Shown here: one piece after another, positions 1-7,040 of the stretch
How positions within the stretch are numbered: the first letter of the stretch is position 1
How the letters are laid out: the number at the start of each line of letters is the position of its first letter
From: Microcaldota archaeon
Lineage (GTDB): Archaea > Micrarchaeota > Micrarchaeia > Micrarchaeales > CABMGC01
Length of the DNA: 19,291 nucleotides
NCBI GenBank assembly: GCA_030040265.1
Contig: JASHUB010000048.1
Span: forward strand, 1 to 19,291
Reading direction: 5' to 3'
Position numbers and translations under genes: made by a program
Notes under the pieces: generated by a model
The model's input: only the letters and a program-made list of their open reading frames with translations
Database searches by the model: none
What the model was told of the DNA's origin: nothing

Positions 1-246
1 TCCGTGACGCTGACCGGAGTCTACACCCAGCCTCCGGTGACCGACAACACCTTCAGGTATCAGGCGAGCTTCACCGTGTACTACAACGGCGCGCTCGTGA
101 ACTCGTCGCTGCTCTACTCTGGCAGCACGAAGATGGAGAACGTGTCGGGCAGCGTGATATACGTCCACATCGGCGAGGTTGCAGATGGGGGCACCTATGT
201 AGGCAAGTATGCTCTGATAAACGTCTCCACTGACTCGACCACCTAA
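1..246 (+). CDS. C-terminal end of a probable surface/secreted protein (5' truncated)
   Basis: The frame is open from base 1 and ends at a TAA at 244-246, so only the last 81 residues are visible and the start lies outside the window. The fragment is rich in Ser, Thr, Tyr, Val and Gly with alternating hydrophobic residues, as in beta-sandwich domains of extracellular proteins. It has almost no charged clusters. Three N-x-S/T sequons (NSS, NVS twice) suit N-glycosylated archaeal surface proteins. No membrane anchor or sorting motif is visible at the C terminus. It converges on truD, and the two stop codons share the tetranucleotide CTAA. The surface location is inferred from composition; no specific family is recognised. 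Confidence 0.6.
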   Translation, partial: SVTLTGVYTQPPVTDNTFRYQASFTVYYNGALVNSSLLYSGSTKMENVSGSVIYVHIGEVADGGTYVGKYALINVSTDSTT

Positions 247-1475
247 TCGCGCCCGAGCGGCTGCTTCAAGAATTCGCTTAGAAGGACCGTGGCGTACGAA
301 CCTGACGGCAGTGAGAACTCCAGCAGAGCGTTTTTCCCGTCATCGCGGTGCGCAAAATCAACGATCGGCGCGAAAAGGACGCGCTTGGCTCCTCTGCAGT
401 TGAGTTCCGGCATCCTCTTCGACCTGAAGTCGTCCTTGGCCAGTCCAAGGCCGTCCATTATGCGTTTCTCGTCGTCGTTGGGCTCGCTCTCGTACCCGAC
501 GATGTTCCCCACAACGAAGTCGCACTTCGTGCCGTCGAAAACACGAGATGCAGCGATGTCAGGAAAGCCGAACCTGTCCCTGTTGCAGACCAAGTCTCCT
601 TCGGCTGGTTCAGTGCTTCCCTGCCCCAGTCTTGCTTCCAACTCCTTGTTGAATATGTGCGCGTCAACCGCGTGCACGAACATCAGCGTCAGCGACCGGG
701 GCAGGCTTCGGATCGCCTTGCCGAAGTCCGTCGGCGCAGCGGCCAGCGACAGCAACATGGCCCGTTCCGGCTTGAGGTACCTTGGAAAGTAGTCCAGCGC
801 CTTCGCGAAATCCCTGTCTGCGGCAAGCCTCTTCCTCGCATCAACCGCATCCTGGGACATCTCGTTCTGCGAGTCTGTCAGGAAGCGGATCGCCGCCCCC
901 TCGAAGTCGCCCTTTAGTATGTCAACGCCTATCTCCGCGTTGTTGTTCCTTATGCCGAACCGCTGCTCGCCGAAGTAGTTGGGGAAGACGCCACCGAGCT
1001 CTTCTGCGACAGGGTCTATGTTCTCGGTTCCGGATGCGTCGCGCACCGTTATCCTGAACCTGTTGCCCAGCAGGTCGCCCATCTCCACCGCCGCGCCTGC
1101 CTGCCACGCCCCGTTTATCGATACGTCCTTGAGGTACGTGCCCTTCACCTCTTCGGCCTTTGCGCCGAACAGGCTGCACAGCTGCGTTGAGACCGCCATG
1201 CGGTCCTTCGTGCCTGCGAAGCCTGCGGATTTTATGCCCCTCCTTGACTTCCGGGCCACCTCACGGAGCGCCTGGGCCGTGTTCCAGCCCTTCTTCTGGA
1301 GCACAAACACAACGAACTTGCCCTCCGGATCATCCTTCATCCCAAGGTCCGCGGCTGCATACTGCTTCCCGAGCTCGAGGACCGTCCCGTTGCCGGTTAT
1401 CTCCTCGACAACGAAGTCGTCCGGAGAGCTCTTGACGCTCCCGCTTATGCCCATGTTTTTTGAAAGAGTCAGCAT
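243..1475 (-). CDS. truD: tRNA pseudouridine synthase TruD
   Basis: TruD converts U13 in the D-arm of tRNA to pseudouridine. The 410-residue product has the family hallmarks: an N-terminal segment ending SSPDDFVVEEI, the catalytic-loop motif GTKDR with the presumed catalytic Asp near residue 91, and NYFGEQRFG near residues 165-175, followed by the TRUD insertion domain. The length is normal for archaeal TruD. ATG at 1475 is given as the start. A second ATG at 1454 (MGISGSVK...) is also credible, because a minus-strand TATA-like TTTAAG at 1487-1492 would put transcription near 1462. Its stop TAG shares CTAA with the stop of the convergent upstream gene. Identification is from motifs and is strong; only the exact start is uncertain. 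Confidence 0.92.
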   Translation of the reverse strand: MLTLSKNMGISGSVKSSPDDFVVEEITGNGTVLELGKQYAAADLGMKDDPEGKFVVFVLQKKGWNTAQALREVARKSRRGIKSAGFAGTKDRMAVSTQLCSLFGAKAEEVKGTYLKDVSINGAWQAGAAVEMGDLLGNRFRITVRDASGTENIDPVAEELGGVFPNYFGEQRFGIRNNNAEIGVDILKGDFEGAAIRFLTDSQNEMSQDAVDARKRLAADRDFAKALDYFPRYLKPERAMLLSLAAAPTDFGKAIRSLPRSLTLMFVHAVDAHIFNKELEARLGQGSTEPAEGDLVCNRDRFGFPDIAASRVFDGTKCDFVVGNIVGYESEPNDDEKRIMDGLGLAKDDFRSKRMPELNCRGAKRVLFAPIVDFAHRDDGKNALLEFSLPSGSYATVLLSEFLKQPLGRD

Positions 1476-1557
1476 AGCAACCAGTCTTTAAGCTTTGTCA
1501 TTCTAATACTATCTTATTATTCCTTAGCCCTTATTATGGCTTCGTTAACGTGATGTT
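1476..1557. promoter_or_regulatory. divergent promoter region truD / proline-dehydrogenase-like operon
   Basis: This 82-bp AT-rich spacer separates two divergent genes. Minus-strand candidate TATA elements are TTTAAG at 1487-1492 and ATAATAAGAT around 1510-1520. On the plus strand, TTATTAT at 1530-1536 lies about 25 nt before the TTG start at 1558, which fits leaderless initiation. All elements are inferred from spacing alone. Confidence 0.4.
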
Positions 1558-2379
1558 TTGACGGAAGAACACCTGCTTGAGAAGGTGCTTTTCAAGCTCG
1601 TAAAAAAGCACATAGCCGGAACCAAGATGAGTTCCGCGCTGGACAAGGCGAAGGAGCTTAACGGCAAGGGGATGCCGGTGTCGCTCACCTTCCTTAGCGA
1701 CGCGCCCGAGAGCAGGTCGAAGGCGAAGTACATAACCTCCACGTACCTGGAGCTCATACGCCAGGTGGCGAGGCTGCACCTAAGGGCGAGCGTCCAGGTG
1801 CCGCTGGAGCAGGTGGGCAGCGGCGTGGCCCGAGAGGTCGCGCTGGCAAATCTCAACGACATAATCAACTCGGGCAACAGGTACGGCGTGTTCCTCTGGC
1901 TGGAGGCTAACCAGGACAACCTCGACGTCGCCACGGAGACATGCACGGGCAAGGGCTGCGGCATAGCCATGGACCTCGGCACAGCCCAGGGATACGTCGC
2001 AGCGCAGAAGACGCTGAAGGCGCTCAAGATACGGTGCGAGAAGCCCGGGGACGAGCAGAAGCACAGGACTGAGGTTGATGCGATAGAGCGGATCGCGAAG
2101 AAGACGTCGAGCCTCGTGCTCACACACGTGCACGACGGCGTCATGAGGCACTTCATGAAGAACGGCAACAAGTATCGAAAATCTTTAATATTTGAATACC
2201 AATTAGGTTACAGCAACAGACGGATGGCTAGGCTCGGCAAGAGGGGCGCAAGGCTAAGTGTCTACGTGCCCTTCGGCAAGGACTGGGTAAGCTACGCCAC
2301 AACCACCGTGCCAGAAGGCTACATGCGCTTTCTCGCCGGTAGCCTGCTGAACGAGCAGCCTGAAAAGAAGGGAATTTGA
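1558..2379 (+). CDS. proline dehydrogenase-like (PRODH barrel) protein
   Basis: This 273-residue protein starts at TTG (1558), the only in-frame initiator close to the promoter. Its C-terminal third matches the PRODH/PutA flavin barrel: a VLTHVHD strand, FEYQLGY, then RMARLGKRGARLSVYVPFGKDWVSY. Family members oxidise proline to pyrroline-5-carboxylate using FAD. In characterised PRODHs the last barrel segment continues to an Arg-Arg pair that holds the substrate carboxylate (YxxRRxxE). Here the equivalent stretch reads YATTTVPEG, with no Arg pair. The fold assignment is good, but proline as substrate is doubtful. It is the first gene of a tight run, with one base before the next start. No P5C dehydrogenase gene is nearby. 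Confidence 0.72.
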   Translation: MTEEHLLEKVLFKLVKKHIAGTKMSSALDKAKELNGKGMPVSLTFLSDAPESRSKAKYITSTYLELIRQVARLHLRASVQVPLEQVGSGVAREVALANLNDIINSGNRYGVFLWLEANQDNLDVATETCTGKGCGIAMDLGTAQGYVAAQKTLKALKIRCEKPGDEQKHRTEVDAIERIAKKTSSLVLTHVHDGVMRHFMKNGNKYRKSLIFEYQLGYSNRRMARLGKRGARLSVYVPFGKDWVSYATTTVPEGYMRFLAGSLLNEQPEKKGI

Positions 2380-2380
2380 T

Positions 2381-3436
2381 ATGCCGAAACAAGACAAGCC
2401 AAAGGCCGGGGCCCCCCAGCAGCCGCTCCGGATGGAAGACCTCGACCTGAAGAAGGTCGAGGACAGCGTCAGCGACAAGAAGGAGACGGTGTTCGTCACC
2501 GGCAGCAACGGAAGGCTTGGCAGGGAGGTCATAAAGATGCTCCTCAAGAAGGGCGACGTGGTCCGCGCCCTGGTCAAGAAGCGGGAATACGTCGTGGACC
2601 TGCCGGCCGGAGTGATCCCGTTCATAGGCGACCTCACCGATTCGAAGGTCTGCGAGCAGGCATGCTCGGGAGCGGACACCGTGATGCACTTCGCCGCCAT
2701 AGTGAGCGAGTACAAGGCAACGACGGACGAACTGATGCGCGTCAATGTCGACGGCACAAGGAACCTGCTCGATGCGATAGAGAAGGTCGGAGGCGTGAAG
2801 CACTTCATCTACCCGAGCTCCGTGGACGTGTACGGGCGAAGGAGGAAGGAGGTGCTCACCGAGGAGTCGGAGCTCAAGCCGACGGACAAGTACGGGTACA
2901 GCAAGATGCTTGCAGAATACGTCATAGAGCGCTACAAGAACTCCATCCCATACACCGTCTTCAGGATGGCCAACATATACGGGCCAGGATTCGAGGTCGC
3001 TTTCTTCAAGATATTCAAGGCGATAAAGGAGCAGAAGGCGTACGTGATAGGGAATGGGCAGAACAGCATGCCGCTCCTGCACGTGTACGACGCGCTCCGC
3101 GCATTCATACTTGCCAAGAACAACCCGGTGAGCAGGGGCAAGGTCTACAACCTCTGCGACGGCAACAACTACACGCAGGAGCAGCTCATGGCGACCGCGG
3201 CGGAACTGCTGCACGTCCCTAAGCCGTCGTTCCACGTGACCGAGCTGATAGTAAAGGTGCTTGCGAAGCAGCGCGGCCTTGACAGCGACGAGCTCAGATT
3301 CCTCACGAGCGACAGGAAGATCGACATATCGAAGATAAGGCGCGAGTTGGAGTTCGCCCCGATGGTCAGCATCGATGCAGGCGGCAGGGACCTGGTTGAG
3401 AAGTTCATGGACAAGCTGCAGAAAAACAAAATGTGA
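2381..3436 (+). CDS. NAD(P)-dependent epimerase/dehydratase (extended SDR family)
   Basis: This 351-residue protein has a Rossmann glycine motif GSNGRLG at residues 41-47, an acidic residue in GDLTD near 83, SSVDVYG at 146-152, and the catalytic YGYSK (Tyr171, Lys175). These are the hallmarks of extended SDRs that act on nucleotide sugars. A charged, low-complexity N-terminal extension of about 35 residues (MPKQDKPKAG...) precedes the dinucleotide domain and is unusual. Genes on both sides are 1 and 4 bases away, so it is cotranscribed. The substrate cannot be told from sequence; UDP-sugar epimerisation is one option. The lipid-synthesis neighbour (GGGP synthase) would also allow a role in polar-lipid or glycan sugar supply, which is inference. 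Confidence 0.82.
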   Translation: MPKQDKPKAGAPQQPLRMEDLDLKKVEDSVSDKKETVFVTGSNGRLGREVIKMLLKKGDVVRALVKKREYVVDLPAGVIPFIGDLTDSKVCEQACSGADTVMHFAAIVSEYKATTDELMRVNVDGTRNLLDAIEKVGGVKHFIYPSSVDVYGRRRKEVLTEESELKPTDKYGYSKMLAEYVIERYKNSIPYTVFRMANIYGPGFEVAFFKIFKAIKEQKAYVIGNGQNSMPLLHVYDALRAFILAKNNPVSRGKVYNLCDGNNYTQEQLMATAAELLHVPKPSFHVTELIVKVLAKQRGLDSDELRFLTSDRKIDISKIRRELEFAPMVSIDAGGRDLVEKFMDKLQKNKM

Positions 3437-3440
3437 GACG

Positions 3441-4235
3441 ATGATAAAGATTGGAAAGACCGAGAAGTACATACACGAGATGCTCGAGAAGCAGGGAAAG
3501 CTGCTGTTCTGCTCGATAGACCCGCTCGACTACAAGAACGAGGAGGACGCCGTGAAGACGGCGAAGGCCGTCAACGAGGGCGGCGCTGACATAGTGTTCA
3601 TAGGCGGAAGCACCGGCGCTCAGGGAGAGCTGCTCGACAGGGTCGCTACAGGCATAAAGGAGGCGATAGACGTGCCCCTTGTCCTGTTTCCGGGCAACCT
3701 TGCCACGATAACGAGGCACGCGGACGCGCTGCTTCTGCTGTCCGTTCTGAATGCCAGGAACCCATATTACATAACGCAGGTGCAGACGCTCGCCGCGCCG
3801 ACGCTGAAGATGCTCAACATTGAGCCGTTGCCAACGGGCTACATAGTGGTGCAGCCTGGTGGCACCGTCGGATGGGTCTCCGACGCGAACCTCGTGCCTA
3901 GGGAGAAGCCGAAGATAGCCGCGGCGCTGGCGCTCGCTGGTCAGTACCAGGGCAACAGGTTCATATACACGGACACTGGCTCGAACCCGAGGCTGCAGGG
4001 CTTCGGACCCATACCAAAGGAGATGATCATGGCCGTCAGGTCTGCGATAGACATCCCGTACATCGTCGGCGGCGGGATAATCTCGGTCGAGGAGCTCAAG
4101 ACTGCGTATGCGGCCGGCGCCGACATAGTCAAGATAGGCACTGCGTTCCAGAACTCTCCGGAAGAGGCGAAGAAGAAGGCGACGCTCTTCAAGCAGACCT
4201 GCATAGAGGAGGGAAAGAAGAAGCTCAAGCACTGA
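3441..4235 (+). CDS. geranylgeranylglyceryl phosphate synthase
   Basis: GGGP synthase joins geranylgeranyl diphosphate to sn-glycerol-1-phosphate, forming the first ether bond of archaeal membrane lipids. The 264-residue TIM-barrel protein shows the family pattern: LLFCSIDPLD (residues 21-30), ADIVFIGGSTGA (49-60), VLFPGN (81-86), GYIVVQPGGTVGWV (133-146), IVGGGI (208-213) and ADIVKIGTAF (227-236). The start at ATG 3441 (MIKIGKTEKY) is chosen because it lies just after the upstream stop; an upstream in-frame ATG at 3375 would lie inside the previous gene. The segment that often reads YxEAGSGA in the family reads YTDTGSNP here, so the glycerol-1-phosphate site may be divergent. The next gene starts 5 bases downstream. 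Confidence 0.9.
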   Translation: MIKIGKTEKYIHEMLEKQGKLLFCSIDPLDYKNEEDAVKTAKAVNEGGADIVFIGGSTGAQGELLDRVATGIKEAIDVPLVLFPGNLATITRHADALLLLSVLNARNPYYITQVQTLAAPTLKMLNIEPLPTGYIVVQPGGTVGWVSDANLVPREKPKIAAALALAGQYQGNRFIYTDTGSNPRLQGFGPIPKEMIMAVRSAIDIPYIVGGGIISVEELKTAYAAGADIVKIGTAFQNSPEEAKKKATLFKQTCIEEGKKKLKH

Positions 4236-4240
4236 TTGAG

Positions 4241-5362
4241 ATGCGAGAGATTGCGTCAATCGAGATACATCTTCTTGTGAAGGAACTCTCCGCATCGCTG
4301 GATGGCGCTTTCTTCAGGAAATTCTACGACCTCGGCGACGGGTCGTTCAAGCTCCAGCTGTCAAAGGACCGCAGGAACCGCCTGCTCTACTGCAGCCTCC
4401 TCAAGACGTTCAACGAGACAGAGTTCAGCGAGGAGGCGGAGAGCGCATCAAACTTCGCCATAGCCGTGCGGAAGAGGCTCGACGGCACAAGGCTCAAGTC
4501 AATAACGCAGCACGGCTCCGACCGCATAATAGTCATGGCGTTCGAGGGCAGGGAAAAGCACAACCTGATATTCGAGATGTTCGGAAAGGGCAACCTGGTG
4601 GTAACCGGCGCTTCCGGCAAGATCGAGCTCGTTTACAAACCGCTCAGGCAGAAGGAAAGGGAACTGCTGCCGAACAGGCAGTACCTCTTCCCAGAAAGCG
4701 ACAGCCCAGCGTTCGAGGGCATCAACGAAGAGCAGCTGGATAAGGTTTTCGATTCGATAAAGGACAGTGACGCGAGAGTGATAACCGCGCTGTCCAAGTA
4801 CGTTAACATAGGGCCATTGTATCTGGAGGACACAATGATGCGCACAGGCGTGAACCCGAAGGAAAGCGCAAGGGCGACGCGCCACCAGCACCAGAACCTG
4901 AAGGCCGCCCTTCTCAAGTTCCTCAAAGACGCAGATGTCCCATCACCAGCGCTATACTCGGAAAACGGCCAGACCGTCGACTATGCCATCACGCCGATAA
5001 GCAAGTACGAGCGCATGCAGAAGACAACGTTCAAGAGCGTCAGCGCGCTCTTCGACCAGCTCTACGTCTCAGAGAGGACGGCATCGAAGGGCGATGAGAA
5101 GAGGCAGAGGGAACTGGAGGAGGCGAACGCAAACGTGGAGGCACAGAAGTCTGCAGTCAAGAAGCTCAAGGAGGAGGAAGCAAGGAGCGCGGCGGCGGCC
5201 CACTCCATATTCGCGAGAGCGCACGAGATCAACGAGCTGATCGCCTACCTCAAGGAGAAGAAGCGCGTCACTCCGGAAGAGTTGCAGAGCGCATTTAAGA
5301 ACATAAAGATTAAAGCAATAGACCTAAAGAATAAGACGGTAACCATCGAGCTTGAGGAATGA
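4241..5362 (+). CDS. NFACT-N domain protein (Rqc2/NEMF-related), short form
   Basis: The 373-residue protein begins like the NFACT-N (FbpA/Rqc2/NEMF) domain: MREIASIEIHLLVKEL, then GAFFRKFYDL, KLQLSKD and a segment running to PLRQKERELLPNRQYLFP. It continues through the helical middle and a charged coiled coil at about residues 280-340. It stops after a short beta tail (VTIELEE). Full archaeal homologues carry a further NFACT-R (DUF814) domain and are much longer, about 600-700 residues. Family members bind obstructed 50S subunits and peptidyl-tRNA in ribosome quality control. The stop TGA is clean and overlaps the next start (ATGA), so this is not an obvious frameshift. Either NFACT-R is encoded elsewhere or this lineage uses a reduced form. 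Confidence 0.82.
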   Translation: MREIASIEIHLLVKELSASLDGAFFRKFYDLGDGSFKLQLSKDRRNRLLYCSLLKTFNETEFSEEAESASNFAIAVRKRLDGTRLKSITQHGSDRIIVMAFEGREKHNLIFEMFGKGNLVVTGASGKIELVYKPLRQKERELLPNRQYLFPESDSPAFEGINEEQLDKVFDSIKDSDARVITALSKYVNIGPLYLEDTMMRTGVNPKESARATRHQHQNLKAALLKFLKDADVPSPALYSENGQTVDYAITPISKYERMQKTTFKSVSALFDQLYVSERTASKGDEKRQRELEEANANVEAQKSAVKKLKEEEARSAAAAHSIFARAHEINELIAYLKEKKRVTPEELQSAFKNIKIKAIDLKNKTVTIELEE

Positions 5363-6255
5363 GAATGATAAAGATAACGATGCTGGGCACCTCGGGATCC
5401 CTCCCTACGGTCAACAGGCACATGCCGGCCGTTGCGTTGGTCCACGAGGGAGACACGTTCCTTTTCGACTGCGGCGAGGGCACGCAGTCGCAGATGCTCA
5501 GGTACGGAGTGAACATGTTCAAGGTGCGGGCGATATTTCTCAGCCATGCGCACGGGGACCACATAATAGGCGTAGCTGGCCTGGTCAGGACGCTGGCCCT
5601 CCAGGGCAGGAAGGAACCGCTGCTCATATTCATACCCGCGGGCGAGGAGAAGGTCATCAAGAACCTAGTGGTCTTCGACCGTGCGATAATCAACTACCCG
5701 ATAATAATCAAGGGGATAAAGACGGGCGTCGCATACGAAGGAAAGGACTTCAAGATATCTGCGTTCAGGCTGAAGCACACGGTGCCGGCGCTCGGTTTCA
5801 TCTTCAAGGAGAACGACATGAGAAGGTTCATAATAGAGAAGGCGAAAGCGCTTGGCCTGAAGGGGAAGATGTTCTCAGAGCTCCAGAAGAAGGGCAGGAT
5901 AAAGGTCGGAGGAAGGACCGTAACACTATCGAGCATAACCACGGAACAGGTGGGCAAGAAGATCGCATACGCGACTGACACAAGGCCAGTGAAGGAGACA
6001 GCGACTGCGGCTAAAGGTGCCGACGTACTGATACACGAGGCCGCGTATTCAGATAAAGAGGGGAAGCTGGCAAAGGAGCGCGGCCACTCCACTGCAAGGG
6101 AGGCAGCCGAGGTCGCCAAGAAGGCGAAGGCGAAGCTCCTGATAATCACACACATAAGCGCGCGGCACAAGACAGCGACCGAGCTGGTCAAGGAAGCGAA
6201 GGAGGTCTTCGGCAACGTCTCTGCGCCGAACGACGGCTTCACCATCGAGGTATGA
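5359..6255 (+). CDS. rnz: ribonuclease Z (tRNA 3' endonuclease)
   Basis: RNase Z removes 3' trailers from tRNA precursors. The 298-residue metallo-beta-lactamase protein carries LFDCGEGTQ (residues 35-43), the zinc motif HAHGDH (63-68), a family-specific insertion FSELQKKGRIKVGG, the Asp ligand in YATDTRP, HEAAYSD, GHST and the late His in THISARHK. Length and order are normal. ATG 5359 overlaps the upstream stop as ATGA; a second ATG at 5365 (MIKITMLG) is nearly as good. It is the last protein gene of the operon and sits 43 bases upstream of tRNA-Val, the kind of substrate it processes. Confidence 0.93.
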   Translation: MRMIKITMLGTSGSLPTVNRHMPAVALVHEGDTFLFDCGEGTQSQMLRYGVNMFKVRAIFLSHAHGDHIIGVAGLVRTLALQGRKEPLLIFIPAGEEKVIKNLVVFDRAIINYPIIIKGIKTGVAYEGKDFKISAFRLKHTVPALGFIFKENDMRRFIIEKAKALGLKGKMFSELQKKGRIKVGGRTVTLSSITTEQVGKKIAYATDTRPVKETATAAKGADVLIHEAAYSDKEGKLAKERGHSTAREAAEVAKKAKAKLLIITHISARHKTATELVKEAKEVFGNVSAPNDGFTIEV

Positions 6256-6258
6256 CAA

Positions 6259-6267
6259 TTTATAAAA
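6259..6267 (+). promoter_or_regulatory. TATA box for tRNA-Val
   Basis: TTTATAAAA lies 40 nt upstream of the mature tRNA 5' end. With usual archaeal spacing, transcription would begin near 6290 and leave a leader of about 10 nt for RNase P. It follows directly after the RNase Z stop codon. Confidence 0.6.
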
Positions 6268-6298
6268 GCATGAGCGGTTAAACTTACTATGCTTAGAC

Positions 6299-6369
6299 GG
6301 GGGTATCGTCTAGTGGTAGGACGACAGATTGACATTCTGTAAGCAGGAGTTCGATTCTCCTTACCCCCA
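6299..6369 (+). tRNA. tRNA-Val (anticodon GAC)
   Basis: A complete 71-nt cloverleaf is present. The acceptor stem pairs GGGGGTA (6299-6305) with TACCCCC (6362-6368), followed by discriminator A6369. The D-arm is GTC/GAC with loop TAGTGGTAG. The anticodon stem ACAGA/TCTGT encloses the loop TTGACAT, so the anticodon is GAC. The T-arm AGGAG/CTCCT encloses TTCGATT. CCA is not encoded (the next bases are CCT). No intron is visible. Its last 11 bases plus one flanking base recur three more times downstream, which makes this gene the likely anchor of the module array described below. Confidence 0.95.
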
Positions 6370-6375
6370 CCTACT

Positions 6376-6399
6376 GACGACAAAACGGGCTTTGTCGTC
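6376..6399. other. 9-bp hairpin downstream of tRNA-Val
   Basis: GACGACAAA (6376-6384) pairs perfectly with TTTGTCGTC (6391-6399) around the 6-nt loop ACGGGC. It begins 7 nt after the tRNA and is repeated exactly at 7157-7180. It could be a trailer structure, a recombination-site arm or the end of a small RNA. No U-tract follows, so a plain T-rich terminator is unlikely. Confidence 0.65.
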
Positions 6400-6404
6400 G
6401 ATGA

Positions 6405-6449
6405 GAGAATTGAACTTGACGGCTGACTCTCTAACCGTTCCACTATTCC
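6405..6449 (-). pseudogene. possible inverted tRNA remnant inside the left-hand repeat
   Basis: Read on the minus strand, this stretch gives a D-arm-like AGTGGAACGGTTAGAG followed, after too few bases for an anticodon arm, by a T-arm-like AGTTCAATTCTC. The sister copy (7186-7230) reads AGTTCGATTCTC, a 12-base match to the T-arm of the intact tRNA-Val (6348-6359) in the opposite orientation. The T-stem no longer pairs fully and no acceptor stem is found. It is therefore at most a degenerate fragment, and the similarity is short. Confidence 0.3.
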
Positions 6450-6465
6450 AAAAAAGCATAGAAAC

Positions 6466-6475
6466 CTTTTAATAT
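6466..6475 (+). promoter_or_regulatory. TATA box of module 1 gene
   Basis: CTTTTAATAT centred near 6470 predicts transcription from about 6497. This would leave a leader of about 9 nt before ATG 6506 and excludes the in-frame ATG at 6488. Confidence 0.5.
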
Positions 6476-6505
6476 CACGAGAAACTCATGCTTTTTGGGG
6501 TAAAC

Positions 6506-7015
6506 ATGGCAGCGCAATTGCGAGCAAGACCAAGTGAACCGCAGCTCAGAGCACTGCAGCATATAAGTAAGGTGGTAGCCGATTCTAGCGTAAAGGGAGA
6601 GGCTAAGTTAACGGATGTCAGGTTGGTGCTTGGGGCGGAGGCATACTTAATTCCTCAGCTTGAGGGCTTGGGCTGGGTCTCTACAGGCGAAACCCAATCT
6701 TATGAACTCCCTTCGCAGAATCCAGGCGGACGTGTGAATTCCGCTTCCTACGAATATGTCCGACTCACCGATGCTGGAGAAAGAGTACTTGGTGAGGAAA
6801 GGGAAGCATTGCGCAAAGAAGCAGCATACGAGCTGATCACCGCAATTGACCATGGATTGTCAGCCTCGAGAAAACTTGATATTGAATCTTACCTTGAAAG
6901 GGCGGTGCGCAAACTAGATCTTGAGGGCTTGCTGGACTTGAACCGCGCGATCAGGCTAGCCCGGAGACCAGTCCCTTCAGAAGTGCACAGTCCGAGAGAC
7001 TCTTTCATATCTTAG
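6506..7015 (+). CDS. module 1 protein, possible winged-helix DNA-binding protein
   Basis: This 169-residue protein of unknown family is soluble and highly charged, with no signal peptide or membrane segment. The region around residues 15-100 (LRALQHISKVV, LTDVRLVLG, LIPQLEGLGWV, then YEYVRLTDAGERVL) has the rhythm of a winged helix: helix, helix, 'LexLGWV' turn, beta strand and an LTxxGxxVL helix, as in many archaeal transcription regulators. The C-terminal half is alpha-helical (EAAYELITAID, SYLERAVRKLDLEGLLDLNRAIRLARR). ATG 6506 is chosen over 6488 from the TATA position. It is the only gene in module 1, and its right-hand repeat starts 25 bases after the stop. Regulating neighbouring modules is possible, but only a guess. 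Confidence 0.6.
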   Translation: MAAQLRARPSEPQLRALQHISKVVADSSVKGEAKLTDVRLVLGAEAYLIPQLEGLGWVSTGETQSYELPSQNPGGRVNSASYEYVRLTDAGERVLGEEREALRKEAAYELITAIDHGLSASRKLDIESYLERAVRKLDLEGLLDLNRAIRLARRPVPSEVHSPRDSFIS

Positions 7016-7040
7016 ACCGTCTTAGACCGATGATTATCCT

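Larger units (their letters stand above)
6359..6452. repeat. 94-bp left-hand direct repeat, copy A (starts in tRNA 3' end)
   Basis: This copy matches 7140-7233 at 91 of 94 positions; differences are at 6411, 6436 and 6449. It begins inside tRNA-Val with the core, then carries a hairpin and a segment that reads in reverse like a worn tRNA. The match breaks off abruptly after 6452. Cores at 8713 and 9904 are not followed by this sequence. Confidence 0.92.

Noticed and set aside
2228..3472. 414-codon open frame antisense to the SDR gene
   Set aside because: It is a mirror of a GC-rich gene with clear SDR motifs on the plus strand. The antisense product is Leu/Arg/His/Val-rich with no recognisable fold.
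3405..4295. 296-codon open frame antisense to GGGP synthase
   Set aside because: It lies opposite a conserved enzyme and has the Arg/Leu/Tyr-rich composition typical of antisense shadow frames.
6376..6399. Intrinsic terminator for tRNA-Val
   Set aside because: The hairpin is perfect but no U-run follows, and archaeal termination does not depend on such hairpins. Its exact repetition at 7157-7180 points to the module boundary instead.
5694..6443. 249-codon minus-strand frame crossing RNase Z and the tRNA
   Set aside because: It runs through an intact tRNA gene and opposite the RNase Z motifs, so it is a shadow.
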